Assembly: GCF_001512305.1 (NCBI RefSeq)
Contig: NZ_LNUT01000005.1
Coordinates: 593,774-657,773 of the forward strand
Direction of reading: 5' to 3'
Length of the DNA stretch: 64,000 nucleotides
Source of the DNA: Arthrobacter sp. EPSL27
GTDB lineage: Bacteria > Actinomycetota > Actinomycetes > Actinomycetales > Micrococcaceae
The position numbers and the translations under genes are program-made. This document shows positions 34,917 through 42,756 of the stretch, in pieces (the first letter of the stretch is position 1; every line of letters begins with the position of its first letter). The notes under the pieces were generated by a model. That model saw only the letters and a program-made list of their open reading frames with translations, did not search any database and had not been told where the DNA came from.

Positions 34917-36197
34917 CTAGAGTTCGACGCCGAGCAGGGCGTTGACGGCGTCGCTCACCAGGGCGGCGTCCGCCGCGGATCCGCTGTGGCCGTCCGCAAG
35001 CGCCGTGGCGGCCCACTCGTCGACGGCCGCGACGGCCCCCGGTGCATTGAGGTCGTTGGAGAGTTCCTCGCGCATCCGCGCAACCACCCCGGCGGCGGAG
35101 CCCTCAGGGGCCGCGTCGAGGGCCGCGCGCCAGGTGCGCAGCCGGTCCTTCGCGGCCGCGAAACCCTCATCGGTCCAGGACCAGTCGCTGCGGTAGTGGT
35201 GGGCCACGATGGCCAGCCGGATCGCGGCCGGTTCCTCACCGGCAGCGCGGAGCCTGGAGACGAGGACCAGGTTTCCCTTGGACTTGCTCATTTTTTCGCC
35301 GTCGAGGCCCACCATTCCGGCGTGCGCGAAGTGTTGCGCCAGCGGCACGCCGGACAGCGAGTACGCGTGCCCGGCACCCATCTCGTGGTGCGGGAAGACC
35401 AGGTCCGAGCCGCCGCCCTGGACGGTGAACGGGGCGGGGAGGTATTTCTGGGCAATCACGGTGCATTCGATGTGCCATCCGGGCCGGCCTGCGCCCAGTT
35501 CCCCACCGGGCCAGCTGGGTTCGCCCTCGCGGGCCACCCGCCAGAGCAGCGGGTCCAGAGCCTGGCGCTTGCCGGCGCGGCCGGGATCGCCGCCGCGTTC
35601 GGCGAAAAGTTCCAGCATCTCGGCGTCGGACAGCCCGGAAATCGCGCCAAGGGTCCAGGCGTCCGTGGTCTCGGCGGAATGCTTGCCCGCCGCTTCGACG
35701 TCGTAATAGACATCCCCGTCAGGTTCGCCGGGGCCGCCGGCCACACGGTAGGCCAGCCCGCGCTGCAGCAGCAGCTCGATGGCCGGCACAATCAGCGGGA
35801 TCGCCTCGACGGCGCCGACGTACTGGTCCGGGGCCAGGACGTTGAGGGCTTCCATGTCCGTCTGGAACAGCTCGATCTGACTCGCTGCGAGGTCGCGCCA
35901 GTCCACACCGGTGGCCGTGGCGCGCTCCAGCAGGGGATCGTCGACGTCGGTGACGTTCTGGACATAGGACACCTGCTGCCGGCCGTCCCGCCAGGCGCGG
36001 TTGAGGAGGTCGAACGCGACGTAGCTGGCCGCGTGGCCCATGTGGGTGGCGTCATACGGGGTGATTCCGCAGACATACATGGACTGTTCGCCCGTGGCGC
36101 CGAGGGTCACGACGGCACCTTTGGCGGTGTCGAACAGGCGGAGGGCAGGCATGCTGCCGGGGAGCTGGGGAACGGGGCGGGAGATCCAGGACTTCAC
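34917..36197 (-). CDS. mshC: Cysteine:glucosaminyl-inositol ligase MshC (mycothiol synthesis)
   Basis: MshC joins cysteine to GlcN-inositol in the penultimate step of mycothiol synthesis. The 426-residue protein resembles cysteinyl-tRNA synthetase: [21 protein letters not shown] with the zinc Cys and HxGH motif, [28 protein letters not shown] and the ATP-binding KMSKSKGN. The short C-terminal part, lacking a tRNA-binding domain, and the N-terminal [15 protein letters not shown] tag mark MshC rather than CysS. The GTG start has TAGGCT 6 nt upstream, so it may be transcribed on its own as well as from uppP. Confidence 0.94.
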   Translation of the reverse strand: MKSWISRPVPQLPGSMPALRLFDTAKGAVVTLGATGEQSMYVCGITPYDATHMGHAASYVAFDLLNRAWRDGRQQVSYVQNVTDVDDPLLERATATGVDWRDLAASQIELFQTDMEALNVLAPDQYVGAVEAIPLIVPAIELLLQRGLAYRVAGGPGEPDGDVYYDVEAAGKHSAETTDAWTLGAISGLSDAEMLELFAERGGDPGRAGKRQALDPLLWRVAREGEPSWPGGELGAGRPGWHIECTVIAQKYLPAPFTVQGGGSDLVFPHHEMGAGHAYSLSGVPLAQHFAHAGMVGLDGEKMSKSKGNLVLVSRLRAAGEEPAAIRLAIVAHHYRSDWSWTDEGFAAAKDRLRTWRAALDAAPEGSAAGVVARMREELSNDLNAPGAVAAVDEWAATALADGHSGSAADAALVSDAVNALLGVEL

Positions 36198-36212
36198 AGC
36201 CCAAGCCTAGTG

Positions 36213-37046
36213 CTAGGCGCTGATGACGTTGAAACCGAGCAGCACGTAGAGGGCCAGGCCCAGCAGAATCCGGTACCAGACGAAGAGCCGGTAGCTGTGG
36301 GTGGACACGTACTTCAGGAACCAGCCGATGATGATGTACCCCACCACGAAAGCAACCGCGGTGGCGAGGGCTGTTTCCGGGAGGCTGTACGGGCCGGTGA
36401 TGCCGTCCTTGGTGACCACCTTGTAGAGCTGGTAGAGGCCGCTGCCGAAGACCGCCGGAATGGCCAGCAGGAACGAGTAACGGGCCGCCGCCTCACGGGT
36501 GTAGCCCATCAGCAGGCCCGCGGTGATGGTGCCACCGGAGCGGGAAACGCCGGGAATCAGGGCCATGGCCTGCGCCAGGCCGTACAGGATGCCGTGTTTG
36601 TAAGTCAGCTGGGTCAGGTCGCGGTCCTGGCGTCCGACGGCGTCGGCCACGGCCAGGATCATGCCGAAGACAATCAGCATGGTGGCCACAATCCAGAGGC
36701 TGCGGAGCACGGACTCGATCTGGTCCTGGAACAGCAGGCCAAGGACGATGATCGGGAGGCTGCCCAGGATCACCAGCCAGCCCATCCGGGCGTCGGGATC
36801 ATTCCGGGGCACCTTGCCCATCAGGGATCCGGTCCAGGCCTTGATGATCCGCACGATGTCCCGCCAGAAGTACACCACCACAGCCGTTTCGGTGCCGAGC
36901 TGGGTGATGGCGGTGAAGGCGGCCCCGGGATCCGCAGCGTTGGGGAGGAAGGAGCCGACAATCCGCAGATGGGCGCTAGAGGAAATCGGGAGGAATTCTG
37001 TCAGTCCCTGCACAAGGCCCAGAAAGGCCGCTTCAAACCAGTTCAC
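36213..37046 (-). CDS. uppP: Undecaprenyl-diphosphatase UppP (BacA type)
   Basis: This integral membrane phosphatase recycles undecaprenyl-diphosphate for cell-wall synthesis and can raise bacitracin tolerance. From GTG 37046 it is 277 residues with about eight helices, carrying [18 protein letters not shown] (catalytic Glu/Ser region) and the second motif [15 protein letters not shown] start at 37100 is possible but adds a non-membrane tail, and TAGGGT lies 8 nt before the GTG. mshC begins 15 bp after its stop, matching mycobacterial gene order. Confidence 0.93.
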   Translation of the reverse strand: MNWFEAAFLGLVQGLTEFLPISSSAHLRIVGSFLPNAADPGAAFTAITQLGTETAVVVYFWRDIVRIIKAWTGSLMGKVPRNDPDARMGWLVILGSLPIIVLGLLFQDQIESVLRSLWIVATMLIVFGMILAVADAVGRQDRDLTQLTYKHGILYGLAQAMALIPGVSRSGGTITAGLLMGYTREAAARYSFLLAIPAVFGSGLYQLYKVVTKDGITGPYSLPETALATAVAFVVGYIIIGWFLKYVSTHSYRLFVWYRILLGLALYVLLGFNVISA

Positions 37047-37098
37047 GTTTATAGACCCTACGTCATGGAGCCAGCCGAATCCCCGTAAGCTTGCTGAC

Positions 37099-38034
37099 AT
37101 GCAGCAGCGTTATGTCGGCAACAGTGGGTTGCGCGTATCCTCCCTCTCCCTCGGCACCATGTCCTGGGCACGGGAGACCGATGAGCAGGATGCTTCGGCG
37201 CTGCTCCGCACCTTCGTGGACGGCGGCGGCACCCTGATCGACACAGCCGCGTCCTATGCCGACGGCCAGGCCGAGGCGATGCTGGGCAGCATGCTGGGCG
37301 ACGTCGTGGCGCGATCCGAGGTGGTCATCTCCACCAAGGCGGGGCTGACGACGTCGGACGGCCGGCGCAGCGTCGACACCTCCCGGAACGGGATGCTCTC
37401 CGGACTGGACGCCAGCCTGGCCCGGCTGGGCACCGACTACGTGGACCTGTGGTTCGCCCACGCCTGGGACCCCAACGTCCCGCTGGAGGAAACCCTCTCC
37501 GCCCTCGAATTCGCGGTCCGCTCGGGCCGGGCCCGCTATGCGGGCGTCTCCAACTTCAACGGCTGGCAGACGGCGAAGGCTGCCGCGGTGGCGGGGTTCC
37601 CGCTGGTGGCCAACCAGTCGGAGTACTCCCTGCTGCGCCGCTCCCCCGAGGCGGAACTCATTCCCGCCGTCGAGGACGCCGGCCTGGGCCTGATGGCCTG
37701 GGGCCCGGCGGGGCGCGGGGTGCTGAGCGGCAAGTACCGCGGGCACATTCCGGCCGATTCACGCGCGGCCCATTCGCGGCTGGCCGGCTATGTGGAACCG
37801 TACCTGGAGGGCGCGGCGTCACGGGTGGTGGAAGCCGTGGCGATGGCGGCGAAAGGCCTGGGCCGGACCGCGCTGGACGTGTCCCTCAGCTGGCTGCTGG
37901 CCCAGCCGGGTGTGGCGACGGCCATTGTGGGCGCGCGCACGCCGGTGCAGCTGAAGGAAATCCTGGATTCAACGCTGGCGCCGCTTCCGCCGCAGATCGC
38001 GCAGGCGCTGGAAGACGTGTCCAGTCCCGCCTGA
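37099..38034 (+). CDS. Aldo/keto reductase
   Basis: The 311-residue TIM-barrel oxidoreductase uses NADPH. The catalytic tetrad is visible: Asp in [12 protein letters not shown], the Tyr in the same segment, Lys in VVISTKAG and His in [11 protein letters not shown]. Cofactor residues occur in [15 protein letters not shown]. The branch resembles KCNAB/YghZ-like AKRs, and the substrate is unknown. TAAGCT ends 7 nt before the ATG, giving a leaderless divergent promoter with uppP. Confidence 0.9.
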   Translation: MQQRYVGNSGLRVSSLSLGTMSWARETDEQDASALLRTFVDGGGTLIDTAASYADGQAEAMLGSMLGDVVARSEVVISTKAGLTTSDGRRSVDTSRNGMLSGLDASLARLGTDYVDLWFAHAWDPNVPLEETLSALEFAVRSGRARYAGVSNFNGWQTAKAAAVAGFPLVANQSEYSLLRRSPEAELIPAVEDAGLGLMAWGPAGRGVLSGKYRGHIPADSRAAHSRLAGYVEPYLEGAASRVVEAVAMAAKGLGRTALDVSLSWLLAQPGVATAIVGARTPVQLKEILDSTLAPLPPQIAQALEDVSSPA

Positions 38035-38042
38035 GCGGGCCA

Positions 38043-38061
38043 TTCCCCCGCTGCGGGGGAA
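38043..38061. terminator. Short bidirectional hairpin
   Basis: TTCCCCC pairs with GGGGGAA around a GCTGC loop, just between the converging reductase and acidic-protein genes. Confidence 0.5.
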
Positions 38062-38062
38062 C

Positions 38063-38329
38063 TCAGTCCTGGAGGATTTCCAGGTCTTCCTCGTCGTCGA
38101 TATCCTCGTCGTCGTCCTCGTCGCTGTCGTCTTCGATCACCTCGAGCGGCGTCACTTCGCCGTACGCTTCGTAGAGCGCGTCCTCGTAGACTTCAAAGGC
38201 ATCCGCTACAGCGAAGAACGCTGCCTCGACCGCGGGATCCCCGGCTCCCCGGCGCGCCGACGCGCTGGCGAGGTGTTCCTCCAGCGCAGACGTCAGGGAC
38301 TGAAGCGCGACACGCGGATCGATGCTCAT
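38063..38329 (-). CDS. Small acidic protein of unknown function
   Basis: The 88-residue product has a helical first half (LQSLTSALEEHLASASA, then EAAFFAVADAFEVYEDALYEAYGE) and a very acidic tail (EDDSDEDDDEDIDDEEDLE). No family is recognised. TAACGT ends 6 nt before the ATG, which supports it as a real leaderless gene. It is divergent from the DUF5703 gene. The acidic tail could mimic DNA or bind a basic partner; this is speculation. Confidence 0.65.
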   Translation of the reverse strand: MSIDPRVALQSLTSALEEHLASASARRGAGDPAVEAAFFAVADAFEVYEDALYEAYGEVTPLEVIEDDSDEDDDEDIDDEEDLEILQD

Positions 38330-38368
38330 GACTTCACGTTAGCCGGAAAAGGTAGAAAATGGAGAGCA

Positions 38369-38602
38369 ATGAAGGAACATTTTCTGAGCAGCTCGGTCCG
38401 GCGGGAACGGGACTATGTGAGGCAGTACGAGTACCTCGTACTGACGGTCAGTCCCGAGGATTCCCTGCCCGAAGCGCGCCGCCGCCTCGTGGAGCATTCC
38501 GAGTACGGCAAGTGGGAACTTGAGCGCAGTGTGCTGTACCTGGGCGGCGGCCGCCGCTTCTGGCTGCGCCGCCGGGTGACCCAGGTCCAAAGGACCGTCT
38601 AG
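38369..38602 (+). CDS. DUF5703-family small protein
   Basis: The 77-residue protein is basic, with YVRQYEYLVLTVSPEDSLPEARRRLVEHSEYGKWELERSVLYLGGGRRFWLRRR, matching the actinobacterial DUF5703 family (M. tuberculosis Rv2137c type). Its function is unknown. Its homologue lies beside uppP and mshC in mycobacteria, so it belongs to the same conserved block. The ATG at 38369 has GGAG 4 nt upstream. It ends 31 bp before the converging flavoprotein gene. Confidence 0.7.
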   Translation: MKEHFLSSSVRRERDYVRQYEYLVLTVSPEDSLPEARRRLVEHSEYGKWELERSVLYLGGGRRFWLRRRVTQVQRTV

Positions 38603-38632
38603 GGTTCTGGAGTCCAACGGACCGTCTGGTTC

Positions 38633-39808
38633 CTATGCTGTCTCGAGCGGTCCCAGCCAGGCGTTGGCCACGGTGTTGTGCGCGGATTCGTCGTCCGAGG
38701 GGTGGAACATTCCCGCCAGCACGTCGCGGTAGAGCCGTTCCAGTTCGGAGCCGCGGAAATAGCTGGAGCCCCCGGATACCCGGATGGCCAGGTCCACCAC
38801 GGTGCGGGCCGTCTCCGTCGCACTGACCTTCAACCCCACCAGTTTCGGGAACCACTGGCCGCCGTGGTCGGCCAGCGCGTCGACGTCGGCGGCAACGCTG
38901 GAGAGCTGCGGGTACAGCGCGTCCATCGCCATGGCGGCGTCGGCCACCTTCCAGCGGATGTCCGGGTCCTGGGCGTAGCTGCGGCCGCCGTTCTTGAACG
39001 ACGTGCGCCGCTTCACTGCCTCGACCCCCAGCACCAGCGCCCGTTCGCCGATGCCCGTGTAGACCGCGGCCAGCAGCGTCTCGAAGCAGGCGAAGATGGC
39101 GAAGATCAGCGGGTCCGCATTGGGACCGACGGGAAGCTTCCGGAAGATCCGCTCGGCGGGCACCACGGCGCCGTCCAGCACGGTGGTGTTCGACTGGCTG
39201 GCGCGCATGCCCAGGGTGTCCCAGTCGGCCAGGATTTCGTAGCCGGGGGTGTCCCTGGTGATGAAGCCGTGGACCAATTGCCCTTCGCCGTCGCCGGCCG
39301 AGGTGTCCTTGCCGAAGATCCCCAGCCGGGTCCATGCCGGCGAGAGGCTGGTAAAGATTTTGCGGCCGGTGAACGAGTAGCCGCCGCCCGTGTCCGGGAC
39401 GGCGACGGTCCGGGAGTCGAAGAGGACCGAATCGTTCCCCGCCTCCGAGTTCCCGAACGCGAAGATCTCGCCCTGCGCGGCTTCCTTGAGGACGAAGTCC
39501 AGCGAGGAGTCGCCGCGGGCGGCCAGGACGTGCGCGACGCCGGTCCACACGAGGTGCATGTTGACCGCCAGCGCGGTGGCAGGGGCCGCCGTGGCCAGGC
39601 GCCGCTGCAGCTGCGCCGCCTCCGCGAGCCCGAGCCCCAGCCCGCCGTCGGCCGCCGGGACGAAGATCTTGAGGTAACCGGCCGCCGCGAGGTCCTCCAG
39701 GTCCTCGCTGAAAAAGGCGTTGTCGCGGTCGTACCCGGCGGCACGGCCGCGGATCCGGTCGAGCAGGGATTCGGGCAGGACGTCGGTCAGGAGATCGTCA
39801 AGGCGCAT
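38633..39808 (-). CDS. Acyl-CoA dehydrogenase-fold flavoprotein
   Basis: The 391-residue protein has the N-terminal helical domain (AAGYLKIFVPAADGGLGLGL), the flavin-binding middle domain (FAFGNSEAGND, GRKIFTSLSPAW, TLGMRASQSNTTVLDGAVVP) and the C-terminal helical domain (GGSSYFRGSELERLYRDVLAG). I see no clear catalytic Glu of classical dehydrogenases, so it may instead be a flavin-dependent monooxygenase of the DszC type. It follows the M20 peptidase by 15 bp on the same strand. Confidence 0.75.
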   Translation of the reverse strand: MRLDDLLTDVLPESLLDRIRGRAAGYDRDNAFFSEDLEDLAAAGYLKIFVPAADGGLGLGLAEAAQLQRRLATAAPATALAVNMHLVWTGVAHVLAARGDSSLDFVLKEAAQGEIFAFGNSEAGNDSVLFDSRTVAVPDTGGGYSFTGRKIFTSLSPAWTRLGIFGKDTSAGDGEGQLVHGFITRDTPGYEILADWDTLGMRASQSNTTVLDGAVVPAERIFRKLPVGPNADPLIFAIFACFETLLAAVYTGIGERALVLGVEAVKRRTSFKNGGRSYAQDPDIRWKVADAAMAMDALYPQLSSVAADVDALADHGGQWFPKLVGLKVSATETARTVVDLAIRVSGGSSYFRGSELERLYRDVLAGMFHPSDDESAHNTVANAWLGPLETA

Positions 39809-39823
39809 GGTCAGCTCTCAGCC

Positions 39824-41128
39824 TCAGTAGTTGGTGAGCAGGGTGTCCAGCACGCGTGCGCCGAACTTGAGGGAGTCGGTGGGGACACGCTCGTCCACAC
39901 CGTGGAACATGCCGGTGAAGTCCAGTTCGTCCGGGAGCTGGAGCGGCGCGAAGCCGTAGCCGGTGATCCCCAGCCGGCTCAGGGACTTGTTGTCGGTCCC
40001 GCCCGAGAGTGTGTAGGGCAGGACCTTGGCGCCGGGGTCCTCGGTGTGCAGGGCATCGATCATAGCGTCCACCAGGTTGCCGGCGAACGGAACCTCAAGC
40101 GAGACGTCGTTGTGGACGTAGCTGACGTCCACACCGGCGCCGGCCAGCTCCCGGACGGTTTCCAGGACGTGCTCCTCCTGGCCGGGCAGGGTCCGGGCAT
40201 CGATAAGGGCCTCCGCCGATTCGGGGATCACGTTGTGCTTGTAGCCTCCCTTGAGCAGGGTGGGGTTGGTGGTGTTCTGCAGGGTGGCGCCGACGAACCG
40301 GGCCACCGTGCCGAGTTCCTTGAGGATCTTGTCGGGGTCGTCCGGATCGAATTCCACGCCCGTGAGTTCGGTCACGCCGTCGAGGAACTGCCGCGTGGTG
40401 GGGGTCAGCTCCACCGGCCAGTTGTACTCCCCGATGCGGGACACGGCGCTGGCGAGCCGCGTGACGGCGTTGTCGGTGTTGATCTGGGAGCCGTGGCCGG
40501 CGCGCCCGTGGGCCACGAGGCGGAGCCAGGAGAGGCCTTTCTCCGCCGTCTGCAGCAGGTAGGTGCGCTGGCCGCCGATGGTGGCGGAGAAGCCGCCCAC
40601 CTCCGAGATGGCCTCGGTGGCGCCCTCAAAGAGTTCCGGCCGCTTTTCGATCGCGTACCGGGCGCCGTAGGTGCCGCCGGCTTCCTCGTCGGCGAAGAAC
40701 GCGAAGATCAGGTCCCGCTTGGGCTTGCGGCCGGTGCGGGCGAAATTCCGCATGACGGCGAGGATCATGGCGTCCATGTCCTTCATGTCCACGGCGCCGC
40801 GTCCCCAGATCATGCCGTCCTTGAGTTCGGCGCCAAACGGATCCACCGACCACTGGTCGCGGAGCGCGGGGACAACATCAAGGTGCCCGTGGACCACCAG
40901 GGCGCTGGCGGAGGGGTCCTCCCCTGCCATCCTGGTCACCACGCTGGCACGCCCCGGGGCGGCCTCGAAGATTTCGGCGTCGAGTCCCACTTCTGCCATC
41001 AGCCCCGCGGTGTATTCGGCGGCCGCCCGCTCCCCCGGGCCGGAGCCGTCGCCGTAGTTGGACGTGTCGATCCGGATCAGTTCCTGGCAGATGCGGACTA
41101 CCTCGTCCTCGGGCCTGATATCAGTCAT
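39824..41128 (-). CDS. M20 family metallopeptidase/deacylase
   Basis: The 434-residue dizinc enzyme has the family motifs VVHGHLDVVP (first metal His and Asp), WGRGAVDMKDMDA (bridging Asp) and FFADEEAGG (catalytic Glu pair), with the dimerisation domain between. It resembles ArgE/DapE-type dipeptidases and deacylases and is cytoplasmic. GAGGAG precedes the ATG by 6 nt. It is the upstream gene of a likely pair with the flavoprotein; no pathway is obvious from the pairing. Confidence 0.88.
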   Translation of the reverse strand: MTDIRPEDEVVRICQELIRIDTSNYGDGSGPGERAAAEYTAGLMAEVGLDAEIFEAAPGRASVVTRMAGEDPSASALVVHGHLDVVPALRDQWSVDPFGAELKDGMIWGRGAVDMKDMDAMILAVMRNFARTGRKPKRDLIFAFFADEEAGGTYGARYAIEKRPELFEGATEAISEVGGFSATIGGQRTYLLQTAEKGLSWLRLVAHGRAGHGSQINTDNAVTRLASAVSRIGEYNWPVELTPTTRQFLDGVTELTGVEFDPDDPDKILKELGTVARFVGATLQNTTNPTLLKGGYKHNVIPESAEALIDARTLPGQEEHVLETVRELAGAGVDVSYVHNDVSLEVPFAGNLVDAMIDALHTEDPGAKVLPYTLSGGTDNKSLSRLGITGYGFAPLQLPDELDFTGMFHGVDERVPTDSLKFGARVLDTLLTNY

Positions 41129-41291
41129 GTTTCACTCCTCGTGGCGGCGGCTCTGTTGTTGCTTCAGCCTACCCACACCACCCTGCCGGGCCCCGATTAT
41201 TTGTTTACGGAAAAGTCGTGCTAGAGTCTTTCTCGCTGCTTCGGAGAAATCCAAAACGCTGAAAGGCGAAAAGGTTTCCCGAATACCACCT

Positions 41292-41374
41292 GCGCGGGTG
41301 GCGGAATGGCAGACGCGCTAGCTTGAGGTGCTAGTCCTCGAAAGGGGGTGGGGGTTCAAGTCCCCCTCCGCGCA
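41292..41374 (+). tRNA. tRNA-Leu (anticodon GAG)
   Basis: The 83-nt gene folds as a class II tRNA: acceptor GCGCGGG/TCCGCGC with discriminator A, a D-arm beginning TGGCGGAATGGCAGACGCG, anticodon stem CTAGC/GCTAG enclosing TTGAGGT (anticodon GAG at 41325-41327), a long variable arm, and GGTTCAAGTCC in the T-arm. CCA is not encoded. TAGAGT at 41222-41227 is a plausible -10 box. Confidence 0.96.
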
Positions 41375-41382
41375 CAACAGGA

Positions 41383-41422
41383 AAAGGCCCTGGAATCCTA
41401 TGGATTCCAGGGCCTTTCTGTT
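41383..41422 (+). terminator. Strong terminator after tRNA-Leu
   Basis: A perfect 16-bp stem (AAAGGCCCTGGAATCC with GGATTCCAGGGCCTTT) has a 3-nt loop and a short CTGTT tail, 8 bp after the tRNA. Confidence 0.9.
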
Positions 41423-41478
41423 ATCGACTTCCTCCCCCTGGCCGGGCCAGGGGGTGGCTGAACCGCTGCCGCCCGGTT

Positions 41479-42216
41479 CTACTGATAAGTCAGGCTGAGG
41501 AGCATTGCCTTCAGCTGGCGGTATTGTTCTGAGCCCATCCAGGCTTCCGCGGCGGCGGGAGTTTCAAAAGCGGCTTTGGATACTGGTCCACCGAAGACGA
41601 CCGAGGCGGTCAGGACGCCGTTGGGCAGCATCACCTGGTTGGATCCGGAGCTGCCGTCGGGTGCCAGGAATTCGCCGGCGCGCCGGACGTCCATGAAGTA
41701 ATGCGCGGGGTCTGCGGTTCCCGGGTACTCGTCGTACGCGAAGCCGAACTCCGTGGCCTCCCCTGCCGCGGGGGAAATCCCGGGGACCGGTGCGTGGTCC
41801 AGGACAGTCCGCCGGGCCGGGCCGGCGGCGCCGTCGCCGTACATTCCACTGAACACGCTGGCCACTTCAGCGCCGGAGGCGTCGTGGACGGTCGCGTGGA
41901 ACGAGGTCTTCTGCGCTTCGGCATCGAGGGCTGGCCCCGGCCTGGTGTTGACCGTCCAGCCTGCCGGGTGGGTGAAGGAGACGTGGCCATCCGGGAACGT
42001 GAAGGTCTCCAGTGCCGGCGCCTGTGGTGTCTCCGGGGCCGGTGTCGCCGTCCCGCTCGAAACCGCGGGCCCGGCGGAAGACGGTGTTGTCGGTGTTGTC
42101 GTGGTTGTCGCTATTTGCGTGTTCTGCGGGGCCTGCGGGGCGGCGCAGCCGGTAGTAAGGATGAGCCCTGCCAGTGCGGCTGCGGCCAGGGTGGTGTGGA
42201 TGGTGTTCTTCGTCAT
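41479..42216 (-). CDS. Lipoprotein of unknown function
   Basis: The 245-residue precursor begins with a lipoprotein signal (TLAAAALAGLILTTGC, lipidated Cys24) and a Thr/Ser/Pro linker up to about residue 65. The mature domain contains FTFPDGHVSFTHPAGWTVN, reminiscent of small secreted beta-proteins, and ends SEQYRQLKAMLLSLTYQ. No family is recognised. GGGGGAAA lies 6 nt before the ATG. It follows the small membrane protein gene after 26 bp. Confidence 0.75.
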   Translation of the reverse strand: MTKNTIHTTLAAAALAGLILTTGCAAPQAPQNTQIATTTTTPTTPSSAGPAVSSGTATPAPETPQAPALETFTFPDGHVSFTHPAGWTVNTRPGPALDAEAQKTSFHATVHDASGAEVASVFSGMYGDGAAGPARRTVLDHAPVPGISPAAGEATEFGFAYDEYPGTADPAHYFMDVRRAGEFLAPDGSSGSNQVMLPNGVLTASVVFGGPVSKAAFETPAAAEAWMGSEQYRQLKAMLLSLTYQ

Positions 42217-42242
42217 AGTGTTTCCCCCTCGTGCTGGCCGGA

Positions 42243-42644
42243 TCATTCGCTGCTGGAACTCGGTTCCGGCCACTTCCACCGGCCGTCCGGCATGATTTTG
42301 TAGACCACCGCACCGAAGAGCAGGTCGCTGGTCCCGGCGGGGTCGCCGCCGTGCCGGACGTACTCTGCCTTGACTCTCCGTCCGCGGCGCTGCATGGCCC
42401 CCACACACCACCACAGGCCCGCGAGGCCGCCCAGTGCGATGACTCCCATGAGCGCATAGCCATCCTCGACGCCGAGGCAGGCACCAACGACGAAGGCCAG
42501 GCCGCCGGCGACTGCGGCGCAGAACGCCCCCTGAAGCACCACGGTGAACCACAGCGAGGAATTCGGAGGCCGGTTCCCGATCCCGTAGAGAGAGTCTTCG
42601 TGCTCTTTGGTGAGGCGCCGGCTCAGGTCGTCGAGGGGGTTCAT
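42243..42644 (-). CDS. Small membrane protein of unknown function
   Basis: The 133-residue product has two central membrane helices (LWFTVVLQGAFCAAVAGGLAFVVGACLG and YALMGVIALGGLAGLWWCVG) flanked by charged soluble ends; the tail ends WKWPEPSSSSE. AGGAAAG precedes the ATG at 42644. It is probably co-transcribed with the lipoprotein downstream, so the two may work together in the envelope. No homologue is recognised. Confidence 0.65.
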   Translation of the reverse strand: MNPLDDLSRRLTKEHEDSLYGIGNRPPNSSLWFTVVLQGAFCAAVAGGLAFVVGACLGVEDGYALMGVIALGGLAGLWWCVGAMQRRGRRVKAEYVRHGGDPAGTSDLLFGAVVYKIMPDGRWKWPEPSSSSE

Positions 42645-42756
42645 TGGGTTCTTTCCTGTCGTCACTGGATACTTCATCTGTCGGGTCCGCGTTTGAAGTC
42701 TAGCCAGTGGGGCACTCCGCTGCTCCCCTGCGCAAGCGCCCTGCAGCCTGGACCGC

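Noticed and set aside
34437-37088. 883-codon open frame on the plus strand
   Set aside because: It crosses PAC2, mshC and uppP, which have strong family matches; its translation is Gly/Arg/Gln-rich with no motif.
38633-41128. Flavoprotein and M20 peptidase as a DszC-like desulfurisation or hydrolysis pathway
   Set aside because: Only two genes with broad family matches; no substrate-specific residues or partner flavin reductase are seen.
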